Below are positions 50,131 to 61,569 of a DNA stretch of 64,000 nt, in pieces. The notes beneath the pieces were generated by a model that saw only the letters and a list, made by a program, of their open reading frames with translations, was not told the DNA's origin and ran no database searches. The first letter of the stretch is position 1, and every line of letters begins with the position of its first letter. The translations under genes and the position numbers were made by a program. Source of the DNA: Megalonaias nervosa (lineage: Eukaryota; Mollusca; Bivalvia; Unionida; Unionidae). The stretch spans positions 62,001-126,000 of the forward strand of contig JAECUM010001843.1 of assembly GCA_016617855.1 (NCBI GenBank), written 5' to 3'.

Positions 50131-52409
50131 CAACAACTTGAGTTATTGTGTTAAAATGATGGACCTCATAACATTATTTGACTGGAGTATAAAAATCATG
50201 GATCAATAACCTTGCGAATATAGCAGTAGATATTTCCTGGAAAATTGTATCTTCTCTCCATATGCTTAAACAACTGTGAATGCAGCTTTTCCATCCCAGA
50301 CCAGAGATGTTGGTTCATATTAAATATGTCCTCAAAAGAACAGTCCATCTTTTGTGTAGATAATGGATAGAATTGTTCAAAACGGCCCACCTTGTCCGAA
50401 AAGTACTGAGGGGCAATGGAACGTTTTCTACAAGTGGTGCAAGCAGAGACATCTCTCATAGGTACCACAAACAACTACCATCCTCCTACTGCTTTTTGCT
50501 CCAATCACACTCAAGGTGTCCCATTCCATTATTTCAAATTTTGTCACAAAAGGGCAGACATAGATCTGAACAAAGCCCTCTCTGACTTCTGGCCAATTTT
50601 GACCTGTGACCACCAATGGCATTGACTATTTGCCAAAGTGGAATCTGTGTATTTTGATGTAGCTGAATGAGAACCACAGTATACAGCCTCTCCTACTCAC
50701 GCTTCCTAGTCACCTTAGCTACAACAGGCAGAATCAGTGAGACATATGCCTTTCAACATGATCTGTAGTTCTGTCATAATTGTCGTTTCTATCAAGATGA
50801 TGCCCAATTTTGTTGCTAACAACAGGCAATGATCCGTAACGGTGAGCGCTTTAGACCACTCGGCCTCCCCTCTAGCAGATAGGCAGGACACTGCCATATT
50901 CCCTGAATCAATAAAGAACTCGTATAAAACTGATTTTAAATTGAGGGCTGATAATCAACTATAATGCTTATATGGATAATGATCAAATTCTGGGGTATGG
51001 ACTAGATTTGGAAGTGATACTATAAAAGACGGAATATTTGAAGCTGATTCCCCATGAATTAATTAATCTGTTTAAATTAAGAGTGCAAAAATGGGTTAAA
51101 GGTCAGGACATGCTATTATGTCATTTGTAACCTGAATGGCTCTCTAAATTGACAGCCCGCTTGATTCGTGGCAAGGTGACTTTCCTCCTCCAATTAGTAA
51201 CTGAAGTTTCAGTCCAAGGCCTTCACTTGGAGTAATCTCCTTTGACTAGGACAGAGATTGCAAAGACATCAGAGATGGGGTGTTAGATAAGTCAATGACT
51301 TTCACTTGAGTGACAGGTCTCATTGTTTAGGTACATCTGATGATGTTGTTTATCAACAATTCATCTAAATACTGAATGAATACTCCTACCCCATCCAATG
51401 GTCTAGACCACCTTGATTTAGACACGGGTCTGTCTGAGTGAGTTGAAGATGATAGTAGTTTTCTTGTGTCAGAAAAGGATGTCTTGCTCACAGGTACTGG
51501 CTACTTCTTTTAACTGGTAAGTACTACTAAACTCTTTTGACACCAGAGAGGATCTACAGGAAAAGAGGAGGACATGGGTCCTTTTCTCTGCCACTACAGG
51601 AGCAGCAGCTTTATGCCAAATTGCACACTTCATCTGACCACAATGCACAGAAAGGACATACATCCATGCGAGTGTACTTAGTACATAACAAGCAGATGGG
51701 GTGAGTGTCCTAAGCAGCTTTCTTAAGAATGCATTTGCCAAATCTTTGTGGCATGCTGAAAGGCTGTGAGAAACATACAATAACAAACAAACAACTGGAG
51801 CAAGTCTAAAATGAGTTATTCCATCCCACAAACTGATAATGAAAGAGTTAAAAATGTACAAACACTGCACAGCTGTAAATAAACAAATGGCAACACAGAA
51901 AAATGTAGAACATATAAGAAATCAGGAGAAAAGGTCAAATATGAACCAGAAATTAATATGACTGGTGGCAATTATGCCAGAAACAGAAAAAAATCAAAGT
52001 GATAACTAGAATGTCTGAATACTAGAAGTGACCAAGGTATCGGACTGGGACTATGTTTATTTTTTTTTGTCTATGTACCCAATTATGTAGGTCTACAATC
52101 TTTTAGAAGTCATCTGTTTCGGAGATAAAATATGCTATTTATTATGGATTTTGATGTGCTGAATTCAAATATGACAATTAAAACAACTGATTGGCAAGAG
52201 TTTCCAAGATATTTAAGTTTTTACATTTTACGTCTATGTATATTGTGTAGATAGTAGAGTTTCAATCATAAACTGTAGACCTAGGTCTTTTCATGTGCTT
52301 ATGGTTGCTTTACATGACAATATTTCACCTGTCTTGTTTATGTAACACTTTAATAAACAGCAAAAAGGGTTATATAAATAAAATTTATGAAACAAAAGGC
52401 AAAACACTA
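50131..52409. other. No recognised gene; one tRNA-like relic
   Basis: An open frame on the - strand at 50196-50474 (92 codons) is unlike the repeat-derived frames but matches no family I know. On the - strand of 50815-50870, GGGGAGGCCGAGTGGTCTAA resembles a Ser/Leu-type tRNA A box, but no B box follows. Another - frame, 51469-51870, has no recognisable domain. Confidence 0.35.
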
Positions 52410-54092
52410 TTATGTATATATAAGTACATATTTTAGTCCTTTTTCAGTGTCTACTCGGCGCTTCTTGGCTTGTCTCTTGTATTCATTAAATGGAGCATCT
52501 CTTTTCACTGTCCAGCAATAGTCTGCAAGCATTGATATGCTCCATTTGCCCTGATAGCATTTCTCAGCTGTTGCAATGTCCTGGTGAAATCGCTTGCCAT
52601 GCTTGTCACTAACTGCTCCACAGGTGGGTGGAAACATTTCTAGATGAGAGTGCAAAAAATTGTCTTTAGTGACATGTTGCAACCAAGGCTTTTGTATGCC
52701 TTGAAGAGGTTTTCCACCAATTCCCTGTAATTGTTTGCCTTGTTGTTTCTGAGAAAATTTGTTGCCACTAACTGGAAGGCTTTCCATGCCGTTTATTCCT
52801 TGCCACACAATGCACAGTCAAATGCACCATCGAGAAGAAGTTCACGAATCTGAGGACAAACAAAGATACCTTCCTTTATCTTAGCTTCACTTAACCTTGG
52901 AAATTTTCCACGGAGGTACTTGAAAGCTGCTTGTGTTTTGTCCATGGCCTTGACAAAGTTCTTCATCAGACCCAACATGATGTGCAAGGGTGGTAACAAA
53001 ATCTTCCTTGATTCAACAAGTGGTGGAAACTGAAAACTTTTCCTCCCAGGATCCAATGACTGTCGGAGTGGTCAATCTCTCTTGATGTAGTGGGAATCTC
53101 TTGCACGACTATCCCATTTGCACAGAAAACAGCAGTACTTTGGTGTATATCTAGTCTGCAGACCAAGCAAGAGAGCAAGAACCTTCAAATCGCCACAAAG
53201 CTGCCACTGATGTTGGTCATAGTTTATGCACCTCAAACGTTGTTTCATGTTTTGATAGGTTTCCTTCATATGGACTACATGACCAACTGGATTTGAAGGC
53301 AAACATTGACATTTTGCAGCAAAACAGATTTAAGACTTGTCTTAGATGAATCAGTAAACAGTCTCCACTCATCTGGATCATGAACAATGTTGAGGACTGC
53401 CATCACACCTTCGCTGTTGTTGCAGGCTACAAGATCACCTTCCATGAAGAATGAAGGTCACAGAACATGGAAACCCTAACATCATCTGCCAGGACATTCC
53501 ACTGCTCTAGTCTGTAGCCCAACAGCTCTGCCTTACTCTTGTATAGTTCCAAATCCCTGAAAAGGTCATTCAGTTCACCTTGTGTTATTAGGTGTGGTTC
53601 AGAGCAGGAGGATGGGAGAAAATATGGGTCATGTGACACTGATGGTTCAGGACTAGAAGTTTCATCCTCTTCCTGATCTAATTCAAGTGAGAAAGATTCT
53701 GGTGCATCAGGAACCGAGAGTCCCTCTCCGTGAGGTACTGGGCGTATAGTGGATGGACTGTTTGGATAATGCACATTCCACTTTTCTTTTGTGACACACC
53801 TTTCCCAACCGGAGGCACTGTGCAGAACTAACAATTGCTGATCTGATCTGTTGGCTCTCTCCAAATCATTGGCGCTGCAAAAGATAGATTTCCTTTTCCT
53901 GTTCAACCACTGGCAAAGATTTGTTGCACAAGTGTTGCAGCATATATGTCGGGCCCACCTCTTGTCCTGATCTCCAATTCTGCAGCCAAAATAAAGGTGA
54001 TAGGCTTTCTTAACCATAATGGTTATACTGCGCTTTTGTGATGCAAAAGTCACTTCACCACATACACAGCAGAAGTTATCTGCATTGTTCAC
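52410..54092 (-). pseudogene. Broken copy of a widespread multicopy TE-associated ORF
   Basis: From an ATG at 54092 the - strand encodes an N-terminal C-x2-C/C-x2-C domain with KKAYHLYFGCRIGDQDKRWA. An acidic/serine-rich linker follows, then EPHLITQGELNDLFRDLEL. After frameshifts come DLKVLALLLGLQ, KYCCFLCKWDSR, ILLPPLHIMLGLMKNFVKAM and GAVSDKHGKRFHQDI...YQGKW, ending near 52410. I recall proteins of this layout as large multicopy, intron-poor families in insects, cnidarians, fish and molluscs, which suggests a mobile-element origin, but I cannot name the superfamily. At least three frame changes show that this copy is dead. No terminal repeats were found around it. Confidence 0.75.
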
Positions 54093-55197
54093 ACAGGTAC
54101 GAGGTATCTCTGCTCACTTTGGCTAGACAGAAATGTGTCCCTTTGCAAAATCAAACACTGACAAATAAGAGAGCATGACGCCATGATTTCTAGAGCTGAT
54201 ATAAGGCAATTTGTTGAGCAGAGTGATGTAAGCTTAGTTAAGAATGCATCATCCATGACTTCTGGGAATAACATGATGTAATTCATATCATGTATGACGC
54301 AATACCAGCTTCAGATTGCATCACTCACTATTTTGCCTAAAAAGTAAGTACTGTCCAAACCAAGTCATAGATTTATTCATAGGTCCAGTCAAAGATGTAT
54401 TTTCATCATTTCTGGTTTAAATCGAGATCTTTATAACTCACTTATCCTCCGCCATTTTCCTCCGCCATTTTCAAGTCAAGGGTCATATATATATATATAT
54501 CCTGACCCTGTATCATATCTTTAAAACTAGAGCCAATCAACAATTTTAAGCATCATTTTCATTCTCAGTGACCCAGAATTAGTAAAGTTTGACTAAATTT
54601 ATTTTGAAAGCATTTTGGCTGTAGACGATTCAATGGAGAAGGAAATTCACCTTGGACTGGAGACTAGCACCAGGAAAAGTTCAAGCAATGAAATAAAACA
54701 AGTATTATATTATTGCTATTAATATATGCGATGAAGATTTATTTTAAGTGTTTGCTTATATTTCCTTTTATCTATATCATATATATTTCATTTTCTTTCT
54801 TACTTTTTGCCTCTGTATTATTGTAATAGACCTGAGGGCTCTAAAACTGTAGTATGATGGATGGAGAGGATGGTTCTTCTATATATATACTGTTGAAAGA
54901 ATGAATTTGAACGTTGTGATGTATTAGAAATGTATAGATTGCGACTTAACGTGATATCTGTATTAAATCTTTCATGCTGTACTGTACTGTACAATGTTGT
55001 TGGGTATTTCTGCGCACCTAAGGTTTCCGTCTCCAATACTGAAGCAAAACGCATACCGAATTTGACTGATTGACGAAAATAAGATATTACAATGCTTACC
55101 ATTTGAAAAGAGGTAATTGTCACCAAAATATTCTGTTCAAAATAATATTACTTTTGGACACATGTGATACAACCCCCGTGTTTTCATGATTCACGAT
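54093..55197. other. No recognised gene
   Basis: Two CCTCCGCCATTTT words lie side by side near 54448-54475 (YY1-like), followed by an (AT)n run near 54486-54501. Without a nearby gene these have no clear meaning. Confidence 0.4.
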
Positions 55198-56100
55198 ATG
55201 TCGGCCTATTCTGCGCATAGCTTTGAAAAGCTGTAATGTTTATCCATCGGGCTAGAGAAATGAAATGCACTACTTTGGACTGTTTCTGTCAGCAGTTCAG
55301 TCGGGTAATTATATCAGGTTTATGGCTAGTTTTACAAAATTCAACGTAACAAAGCCAATAAATGGCAAGAGATATTAAGCAAACTAAACCGATCTTGTAA
55401 AAAAAATTTGCAAAGTTCAACGTTTTATAAAAGAAAATAAGCCATTATGTACGTGGAAGAGAAACAACAATACATAGGATGTAATGTGTTTACAACGTCT
55501 TGTTTATGGGGAAAAATTACTAAATAATTTTGAAACAGACTACGCTGGGGAAATTCTTGAGAATCCCATTCTAGTGGCAAGTTGATACGTTGGGTAGCAG
55601 ACGATTTTGCATGTGTGGAACAACTTGCAAAACTGGAAACTTGGATTAAGATGCGTAATTTTGTTAAGGTTACATTTCCATCTTTTATATGATATATTTA
55701 TTTGTATGATTCTAAAATATACATAGTAAATAGGATTTTCTGGGTTAGTTTCAAGGTCATGGATTGGGTCTTCGTGTTGACATTTAGAAATCACATTTTC
55801 CACTGGCACTTGATTCCGGGATAAACTATTGTGTACACTCACCAATAACTGGTGAGTGTACACATTAGGCTAGTTTACCCCTGAATCAAGTGCCTGTGCC
55901 TGTGACATTTTCATATGCATTTCGAGTCGAAATGTGGGATATTTTTGTACACTTTATGAATATCACTTTTCTTAATTAAAGTACGATTGTTCTCTCTTGA
56001 TACAAAATGGATTTTTGACTCAAAATAACACGTGATGCAATGTTTACATAAATAACGTATCGTTGCGCAGAATTACACGACGCGCAGAATTGGCCGACAT
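55198..56100. mobile_element. Inverted-repeat element containing a large foldback
   Basis: The ends ATGTCGGCCTATTCTGCGC (55198-55216) and its complement (56082-56100) match at 18 of 19 bases. The interior holds a strong hairpin at about 55801-55897. No transposase was read and no target duplication is evident. Confidence 0.7.
55801..55897. repeat. Two-step hairpin inside the inverted-repeat element
   Basis: The inner arms GTGTACACTCACCA and TGGTGAGTGTACAC pair perfectly over 14 bases around ATAAC. The outer arms GGCACTTGATTC (55805-55816) and GAATCAAGTGCC (55883-55894) also pair perfectly, with an imperfect middle. Confidence 0.92.
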
Positions 56101-56528
56101 GCTGGTAGTGTATGTCAAGTGTGATCGGCGGTCATGTGGTAAGAAATGTCATCGAGTTCAAAGTCGCACATCGTTAAATACTCACAGAATCTTCTGGAAT
56201 ATTATTTTATATGAATTTGTCACACCCAGAAATATGTTTATCACACTTAAATTTCCATCCAAATCATCATTTGAATAGCACTAAGCTGGATGACTTCAAC
56301 AGCTGACATCACGAAAATACGTCTGAAGGCAAGATAGCCGACACTAGATCACATGACCGGTTCCACACAGTAAATTTGTCAGTTCACATTTTTTTAAAAT
56401 TAAATTTCACTTGTTGATTGTAAATGCTGGCCTTCTTTTACACAAGTATGAACATGTTTTGAATGTTTAATAGTGTATTCTTCATATTTATGCTAGTCAA
56501 TATATTTTCAATGCTATCAGCGTTCATT

Positions 56529-56704
56529 CACAGGGGTTCGTTACAAAGAAAATTAGGAATATCCGTCCATGAATCAAGGTATGGGGGATCTAACCTGTAA
56601 CCTGTAACAATATTATACAATATTATTGTTACAGGTTAGACCCCCCCCCCATGCCTTGATTCATGGACGGATACTCCTAATTTTCTTTGTAACGAACCCC
56701 TGTG
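56529..56704. mobile_element. Foldback MITE, almost entirely palindromic
   Basis: Arms of about 80 bases begin CACAGGGGTTCGTTACAAAG and end with its complement CCCCTGTG, centred near 56617 on an AT-rich loop. A 7-base direct repeat, GTTCATT, flanks it at 56522-56528 and 56705-56711. The arms differ by only a few bases and one C-run, so the insertion is recent. Confidence 0.9.
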
Positions 56705-56749
56705 GTTCATTGGTACAGTAGTTGTGTACTCTTCACTCAAGCTTAACAG

Positions 56750-57150
56750 TCTTAGTTACGACATAAAGTTCGTTGACGTTTGACGGACGCGACATAATAC
56801 GTAATGTTTATATATCTGCTAAAGACAGAGTGTAAACGGACAAGTGATGATAGTTAAATTGTATATTAACCTTCAGTTTGTGTCGCTGGTTGTAGAGTAT
56901 CGGTTCGACACCATCAGACCTTGTTTGGCGTCCCGAGCAATTAATGATTAGTTAAAATTACGTCACATGACTAATTACGAAGAGTATAAATAGGAGCGAA
57001 ATTCCCGGGGCTATAATCAGTCGCGAAGCACTCAGTGCATAGGCGACTTTAATCCGTGGACACACATAGACAAATTCGGCAGATAGCTGTCAAATAAAGG
57101 TTTCTATGAACATCTCTCCACCAAATAAAAAGAACACTATATTGAGGTAG
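56750..57150 (+). promoter_or_regulatory. TATA promoter with close polyadenylation signals; possible solo LTR
   Basis: TTACGTCA (56958-56965), TATAAATAG (56985-56993) and AATAAA (57093 and 57124) lie within 170 bases, with no open frame between. Such tight spacing is typical of the U3-R-U5 of an LTR. The ends and target duplication could not be fixed, so an orphan promoter is the alternative. Confidence 0.4.
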
Positions 57151-58500
57151 TTATAATTACAACTTCATTGAATGACATTAAGAAGCTCAAAGATACTTAT
57201 AAAAATAAGACAAATCTACGAATTTTAATTTCTTTATTCTCAAAAATAGACTGGAATTACATATATGTATAGTACAACAGTAGGAATCAATTCAATTCAA
57301 ACAAATTCAATTCACTGCTATTGATTAAGCTTAATATAAAAGTAATATTGTGCCACATAAAGAAACAGCTATCTCCCGCCAGACTAAGAATTTAGGGTTA
57401 ACTTTCAAAATACTTACTCCGTGGGTCGTCCATATCTTGCTGAATAATTACGTTAAGGTTGTGAAGGTCAGCATATTATAGCATTTGTGTATTGCATATG
57501 TTACACCTAATCAAACACATACATTTTTGTTTTTTTAGTCATATTTCGTTTATTAAGCATCTTATCACAATCATAGTAAAAAATAAAAAGGTCCTGACTT
57601 CGAGCATTTATTTAAATTTATTATTACATTTACACAAGTTAGCCCCCCCCCCCCCAATCTGTTATATTATCTGGTCCTTTTCTTTTTGTCTCTGTATTAT
57701 CTGTTATTCTCGAATTACATATCAAGGAGTGGAGCTTGTTCTGTTGTTCACTTCATGCAGACAGCTAGTGCCAGGAACCAGGTAGGGATCAGTCTGCGCA
57801 TTGTGCATTAACACTAGAAATCTTCGTGTTCATACATTGCTAAATTTCATCTATTAGAAAACAGAAGACATCAGTATTTCTGTATTGGGTTTCAAAACTT
57901 TGTTAGTGTTTGATATAACTGCAAGGTACAGCTCAACTCTGCATTTTATGTGTTATTGTTCTGGCAGATCATAGGCAAGAAATAGTTACAGATTTTAGCC
58001 TTTTGACATGACAGTTGCAAGGATATAAGTACATGTAACTGTCCGTATTAAATTTCGCAGTAAAAAAAAAACGTCATGACTACATGGAGTGGAAATTGCA
58101 ACAAGAGTCTTTAGTCCATAATCCAAAACATTTGCACATACTTTGTTGTAGACTATTTGATAGCACCTTATAAGCACATTTTGTGGAGTACTCCTTTTGT
58201 TGAACATGACTAATTTTAAAATCCTAAAAACTTATAAAGCACACCCTCAAATGTTCAAATATACCCAGGTGGTTTCTTTCGTGGAAGAATCTGGAGATCG
58301 TAGAAACCAACGAATCTTGGAGGATGAGTAATTAAATGTCCAAGTGCCTTAACTAGGTAACCAAATCTTGATGCAAGCAACTGAAATACAGGTATTCTAG
58401 AATATCGTTTGATTGTATTGTGATTTGAATCTGGGGATGTGCTACTAAACAAATACATGCTATATCAATAAATGAGTTTGAAGCTTTTCTCAAGCTTGCC
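57151..58500. other. No recognised element
   Basis: AT-rich sequence with a C run at about 57643-57655. Confidence 0.4.
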
Positions 58501-59106
58501 AGTATGCCTGATGAACCGTCTTTTTATTGCAGATGATGAGGAAATAGAGTTCTATAATGATTATGGTCAAAGCAGTGGCCTGGTTAATCTATTTAATTAA
58601 ATTGTGGTATATGGCAAGGATATTCTCCATCCATATTTACTTTATATTTTTAATGTTATTCTCAATACTGGTTGGTTTCCAGACATTTGTTCTGAGGGTA
58701 TAGTTATACCTATTCGTAAGAAAGGCTCTGTAAATAATGTAGAAAATTATAGATGTATCACCCTTTTGAGCTTCATGGGTAAATTGTTTACTAGGAGCTT
58801 GAATAATAGACTTGTTAACTGTTCGGAGCATCACCAGGTATTTGTTGAAGCTCAGACTGGTTTTACGAGACATATGCCCACAATTGATAACATTTTCACA
58901 TTACATGGGTTGATAAATCATTTTACCACATAGTCGGTACACTTTGCCTATAGTGTGTGCAGTTTAATATTTTTGATACTATTACATGTGAACATATCAC
59001 TTTATGTGATTCTGATTGGTCCAAACAAGCTGGACATTATTCAACTCGTTCCATAAATTCAGTATTAAATCGTTACCCATTTGAGATCCTCTATATATTA
59101 ACTGAG

Positions 59107-59150
<44 letters not shown>

Positions 59151-60430
59151 TTTTTTTTTAACTTTTGTTGATTTTGCCAAAGCGTTTCATTCTGTTATAA
59201 GGGATATTTTATGGTATAAATTACTTAAATTAGTAAGGTAAAATATTTAATATTGTATACAATGTTTGAAAATTGTCAAAAGTAGAGTGAAATTCAATAA
59301 TACCTTATCGGAAGAATTTGTATGTGTAACCGGCGTCCGTACAGGATGATGTTTGTCGCAATTCTTTTTTTACCATGTTTATTATGACATTGAAGAATTT
59401 ATTTACAGTGGTGTTCCAGGTGCTGACTTAGGTATGCTACAGCTATTTATGATTTTATACCCAGATGACCTAGTAGTGTTTTCTGAGTCAAGACAGGTAT
59501 GGAAACGGCATTAAGTACATATTTTGATAAGTGGCTCCTTAAAGTTAATGCAAATTAAATAAAAATTATAATTTTCCACAATGGAGGAAGAATATCAGAC
59601 GATTCTCTATTCTTCCTTGACGACTTACAGTTAGAGGTTGTTAACAAATTTGTATTTCTTGGAAGTGTGTTTTACAACAGGTGGTTCTTTCACACTTGCT
59701 CAATAAACGTTAAGTGAACAAGCTTCGAATACATTAATGTGAAACTTTTTTACACATTAATTCATCAGTTCTTAATTTTGAATCAGAACTGTGGGTATTC
59801 ATTGAAGGAAATGCTGCTGAACTGTTGCACTTAAATTGTTGCAAAAACTTTCTTGGGGTTAACAAATCTACCCAAAATGATTCTGTATATGATCAGCTGA
59901 GAAGGACACCCTTATAGATCAATAGATATTACCGCATTTGAACTAAGATTATTTCATCAAATAATATAACATATATATCTGAAAGACATAACCTAATGCT
60001 TACTGACATAGAAAGCCATCTTGGAATGAAAAATTAGGCATCTTTAGTCCTAAAGTTATTAAATGGTCTGGGCTTGAAGGAAGTGTGGATAAATCAAGCT
60101 GTTGGCAACATAGAGATTTCTTATCTTTAGTTAAACAACGGTTATCCGAACAGTTTATCCAAACTTGGCAATCAAGAATCAGCGAATCTTCAAGAGATTG
60201 GTTATATAGAAATTTGTCACAAACGTTTGGATATAAGGAGTATATAGATATAATGACCGTGATAAAATTTAGAAAATCCGTTTTAAATATAGGGATCTCG
60301 GCCCATACTTTACATGTTGAATCAGGGAGATGGAAGATGCCACATAGCACCCTACTAGATCAAAGAATGTGTAATTATTGCAACGTACTGCAAGAAGAGT
60401 ATCAGTTTGTTTTAAAAAGCTATTTGTAGC
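58500..60430 (+). pseudogene. Decayed non-LTR retrotransposon (LINE) reverse transcriptase
   Basis: In order, with frame changes: GWFPDICSEGIVIPIRKKGS and NYRCITLLSFMGKLFTRSLNNR (RT fingers, 58604-58933); FVDFAKAFHSVIRDILWYKL (the FVD-KAFD-like block, from 59163); a GVRTG-like block near 59330; DDLVVFSES where Y-A-D-D is expected, reading YPDD near 59460; a WLLKVNAN block; and a C-terminal domain with KQRLSEQFIQTWQSRI and HTLHVESGRWKMPHS (60085-60429). This set and order is that of the RT and C-terminal part of bivalve LINEs. Stops, frameshifts and the altered YADD motif show that it is dead. No poly-A tail or target duplication was resolved. Confidence 0.85.
58934..59162. other. Insertion with a long T run inside the LINE RT domain
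   Basis: About 230 bases separate two RT blocks that are normally adjacent. The insert ends in a T tract of about 37 bases plus nine more Ts after a G (59113-59159). Its source is not recognised. Confidence 0.6.
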
Positions 60431-60705
60431 TAGTAAAGAAGTATATAAACTCTTACAAGTTACATTCTCCTTTTCATTGTTTAATGCATATATTACTATG
60501 TCATATTTCATGTATAATGTGCTTATGCTACTATTATGTAAAGCATGTTGAATATTGGTTTACTGGTGACAATTTTTTTTTTTTTTTTGTCTTCTAACGA
60601 GGGAGTTTGTATTGAAGCTCACACAGTAAGCATATTCTGGAGTATTTTACAGGTCGCAAATTAACGTGTTGTAGTTTTACTTCGTGTCATGCAGCATACA
60701 TAAGT
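60431..60705. other. LINE 3' flank up to the Maverick-like terminus
   Basis: AT-rich sequence with a T run of about 16 at 60573-60588. No feature. Confidence 0.4.
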
Positions 60706-60830
60706 AGTGTATTGGGGTACTATAGCCCTAATCGTGCCAAAGAAGGAAAATCAGCCTGGGGCACTATGGCCCTCCGATTTATAGACCCCAAAATCAGCCT
60801 GGGGCACTATAGCCCTAATGGAAATTTTGT
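60706..60830. repeat. Terminal repeats with GGGGCACTATAGCCC cores
   Basis: TCAGCCTGGGGCACTATRGC occurs at 60751 and 60794, with a shorter relative, TTGGGGTACTATAGCCCTAA, at 60712. Each core is itself an imperfect inverted repeat. Such direct repeats at the outer edge fit a terminal inverted repeat region of a Maverick-like element, but could also be an unrelated short array. Confidence 0.6.
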
Positions 60831-60877
60831 ATAGCGACTAGCACACGCTGGGCCTGTATAGCGCCAAGAGGAATGGA

Positions 60878-60953
60878 ACAGGTAGGGTGACGTCACGGTA
60901 CTGGTCATTGGCAACAATATAGCAAGGTAGTACTGTGACGTCATGCCACCTGT
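60878..60953. promoter_or_regulatory. Inverted pair of TGACGTCA (CRE) sites
   Basis: Two 25-base arms (60878-60902 and 60929-60953) are inverted with 21 of 25 matches, and each holds a perfect TGACGTCA palindrome, at 60888 and 60936. TGACGTCA is the consensus CREB/ATF site. It lies between the presumed terminus and the first gene, so a role in transcription or replication of the element is possible. Confidence 0.6.
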
Positions 60954-61039
60954 GTCATTTCTATAGACAAACACGAATCAGTCGCGTTCGTGTTTTTAGT
61001 AGAGTAGGGTTTAAATTTTTTTAGGCAAGAAAGAATTAA

Positions 61040-61079
61040 TATCTTTTCGAGGCAATGGAGTGGCCCTGAAAAGGGCCAT
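61040..61079 (-). terminator. Histone-type 3' processing signal, - strand copy
   Basis: On the - strand the stem GGCCCT-TTTC-AGGGCC (61077-61062) is followed by ACTC, and after an 11-base spacer by TCGAAAAGA (61050-61042). This matches the metazoan histone stem-loop (6-bp stem, 4-base pyrimidine loop, A-C-rich 3' flank) and a purine-rich downstream element of the type U7 snRNA binds. It starts 13 bases after the TAA of the small - strand ORF. Confidence 0.75.
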
Positions 61080-61090
61080 TGTTTGTTATG

Positions 61091-61270
61091 TTAACACCAT
61101 TCCGTTAACATAGAGGGTATCGCATAGGTCTTCTTCTCTTCCTCAAACTTCGTCCAATCTCTGGTCCATAAACCAGAACTCTCTTCAGACAGCCTTGTTT
61201 TCCACATAAATCCTTCTTTTCCAAATGCTTGTCTCGGTGATCCTAACGATTCTCCATGCTGATCTGACAT
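61091..61270 (-). CDS. Small unrecognised ORF of the Maverick-like element
   Basis: Fifty-nine codons from an ATG at 61270, beginning MSDQHGESLGSPRQAF and ending KKTYAIPSMLTEWC. The frame is open further upstream, to beyond 61324, but without an ATG. An alternative - strand frame starts at the first ATG after the TATA box (61337, MWTNVESSTF) and stops at 61185; the real product may be one of these or a frameshifted join. The position of the stop just before the histone-type signal supports the 61091 end. No family recognised. Confidence 0.5.
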   Translation of the reverse strand: MSDQHGESLGSPRQAFGKEGFMWKTRLSEESSGLWTRDWTKFEEEKKTYAIPSMLTEWC

Positions 61271-61380
61271 ACATGGGTAAGTCCGTACGGAAAAACAACG
61301 ACCATACGAAAGTAGACGATTCAACGTTGGTCCACATCTTTGTGACGAGAACAGGTGAAGGGAATGAAGTGAACCGCGTT

Positions 61381-61388
61381 TATTTATA
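61381..61388 (-). promoter_or_regulatory. TATA box for the - strand gene
   Basis: TATAAATA on the - strand, about 50 bases upstream of the first - strand ATG (61337). It forms a divergent promoter pair with the TATA at 61512. Confidence 0.6.
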
Positions 61389-61511
61389 GTGGAAGACCGG
61401 ATCGAAACGGATTGAAATTGTTCACCAATCCCATCACGCGTTACAAAATTCAGTCACTTCGCGGAGTCTGTCTTCCAATCCGAAGAGAGCTACCTGTGAC
61501 ATCACATTTTC

Positions 61512-61519
61512 TATATAGG
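61512..61519 (+). promoter_or_regulatory. TATA box for the + strand coiled-coil gene
   Basis: TATATAGG lies 58 bases before the ATG at 61570. A short upstream frame (ATG at 61547) overlaps the real start and may lie in the leader. Confidence 0.6.
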
Positions 61520-61569
61520 TGCGCTACTGTCTGTGTACAGTGAATCGATGCGGCATTGTTTTGTGAAAC

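Noticed and set aside
50815..50870. Ser/Leu-type tRNA gene on the - strand
   Set aside because: Only an A-box-like half is visible; no B box or closing acceptor stem.
51469..51870. 133-codon - strand frame
   Set aside because: No recognisable domain or conserved motif; cannot be supported as a gene.
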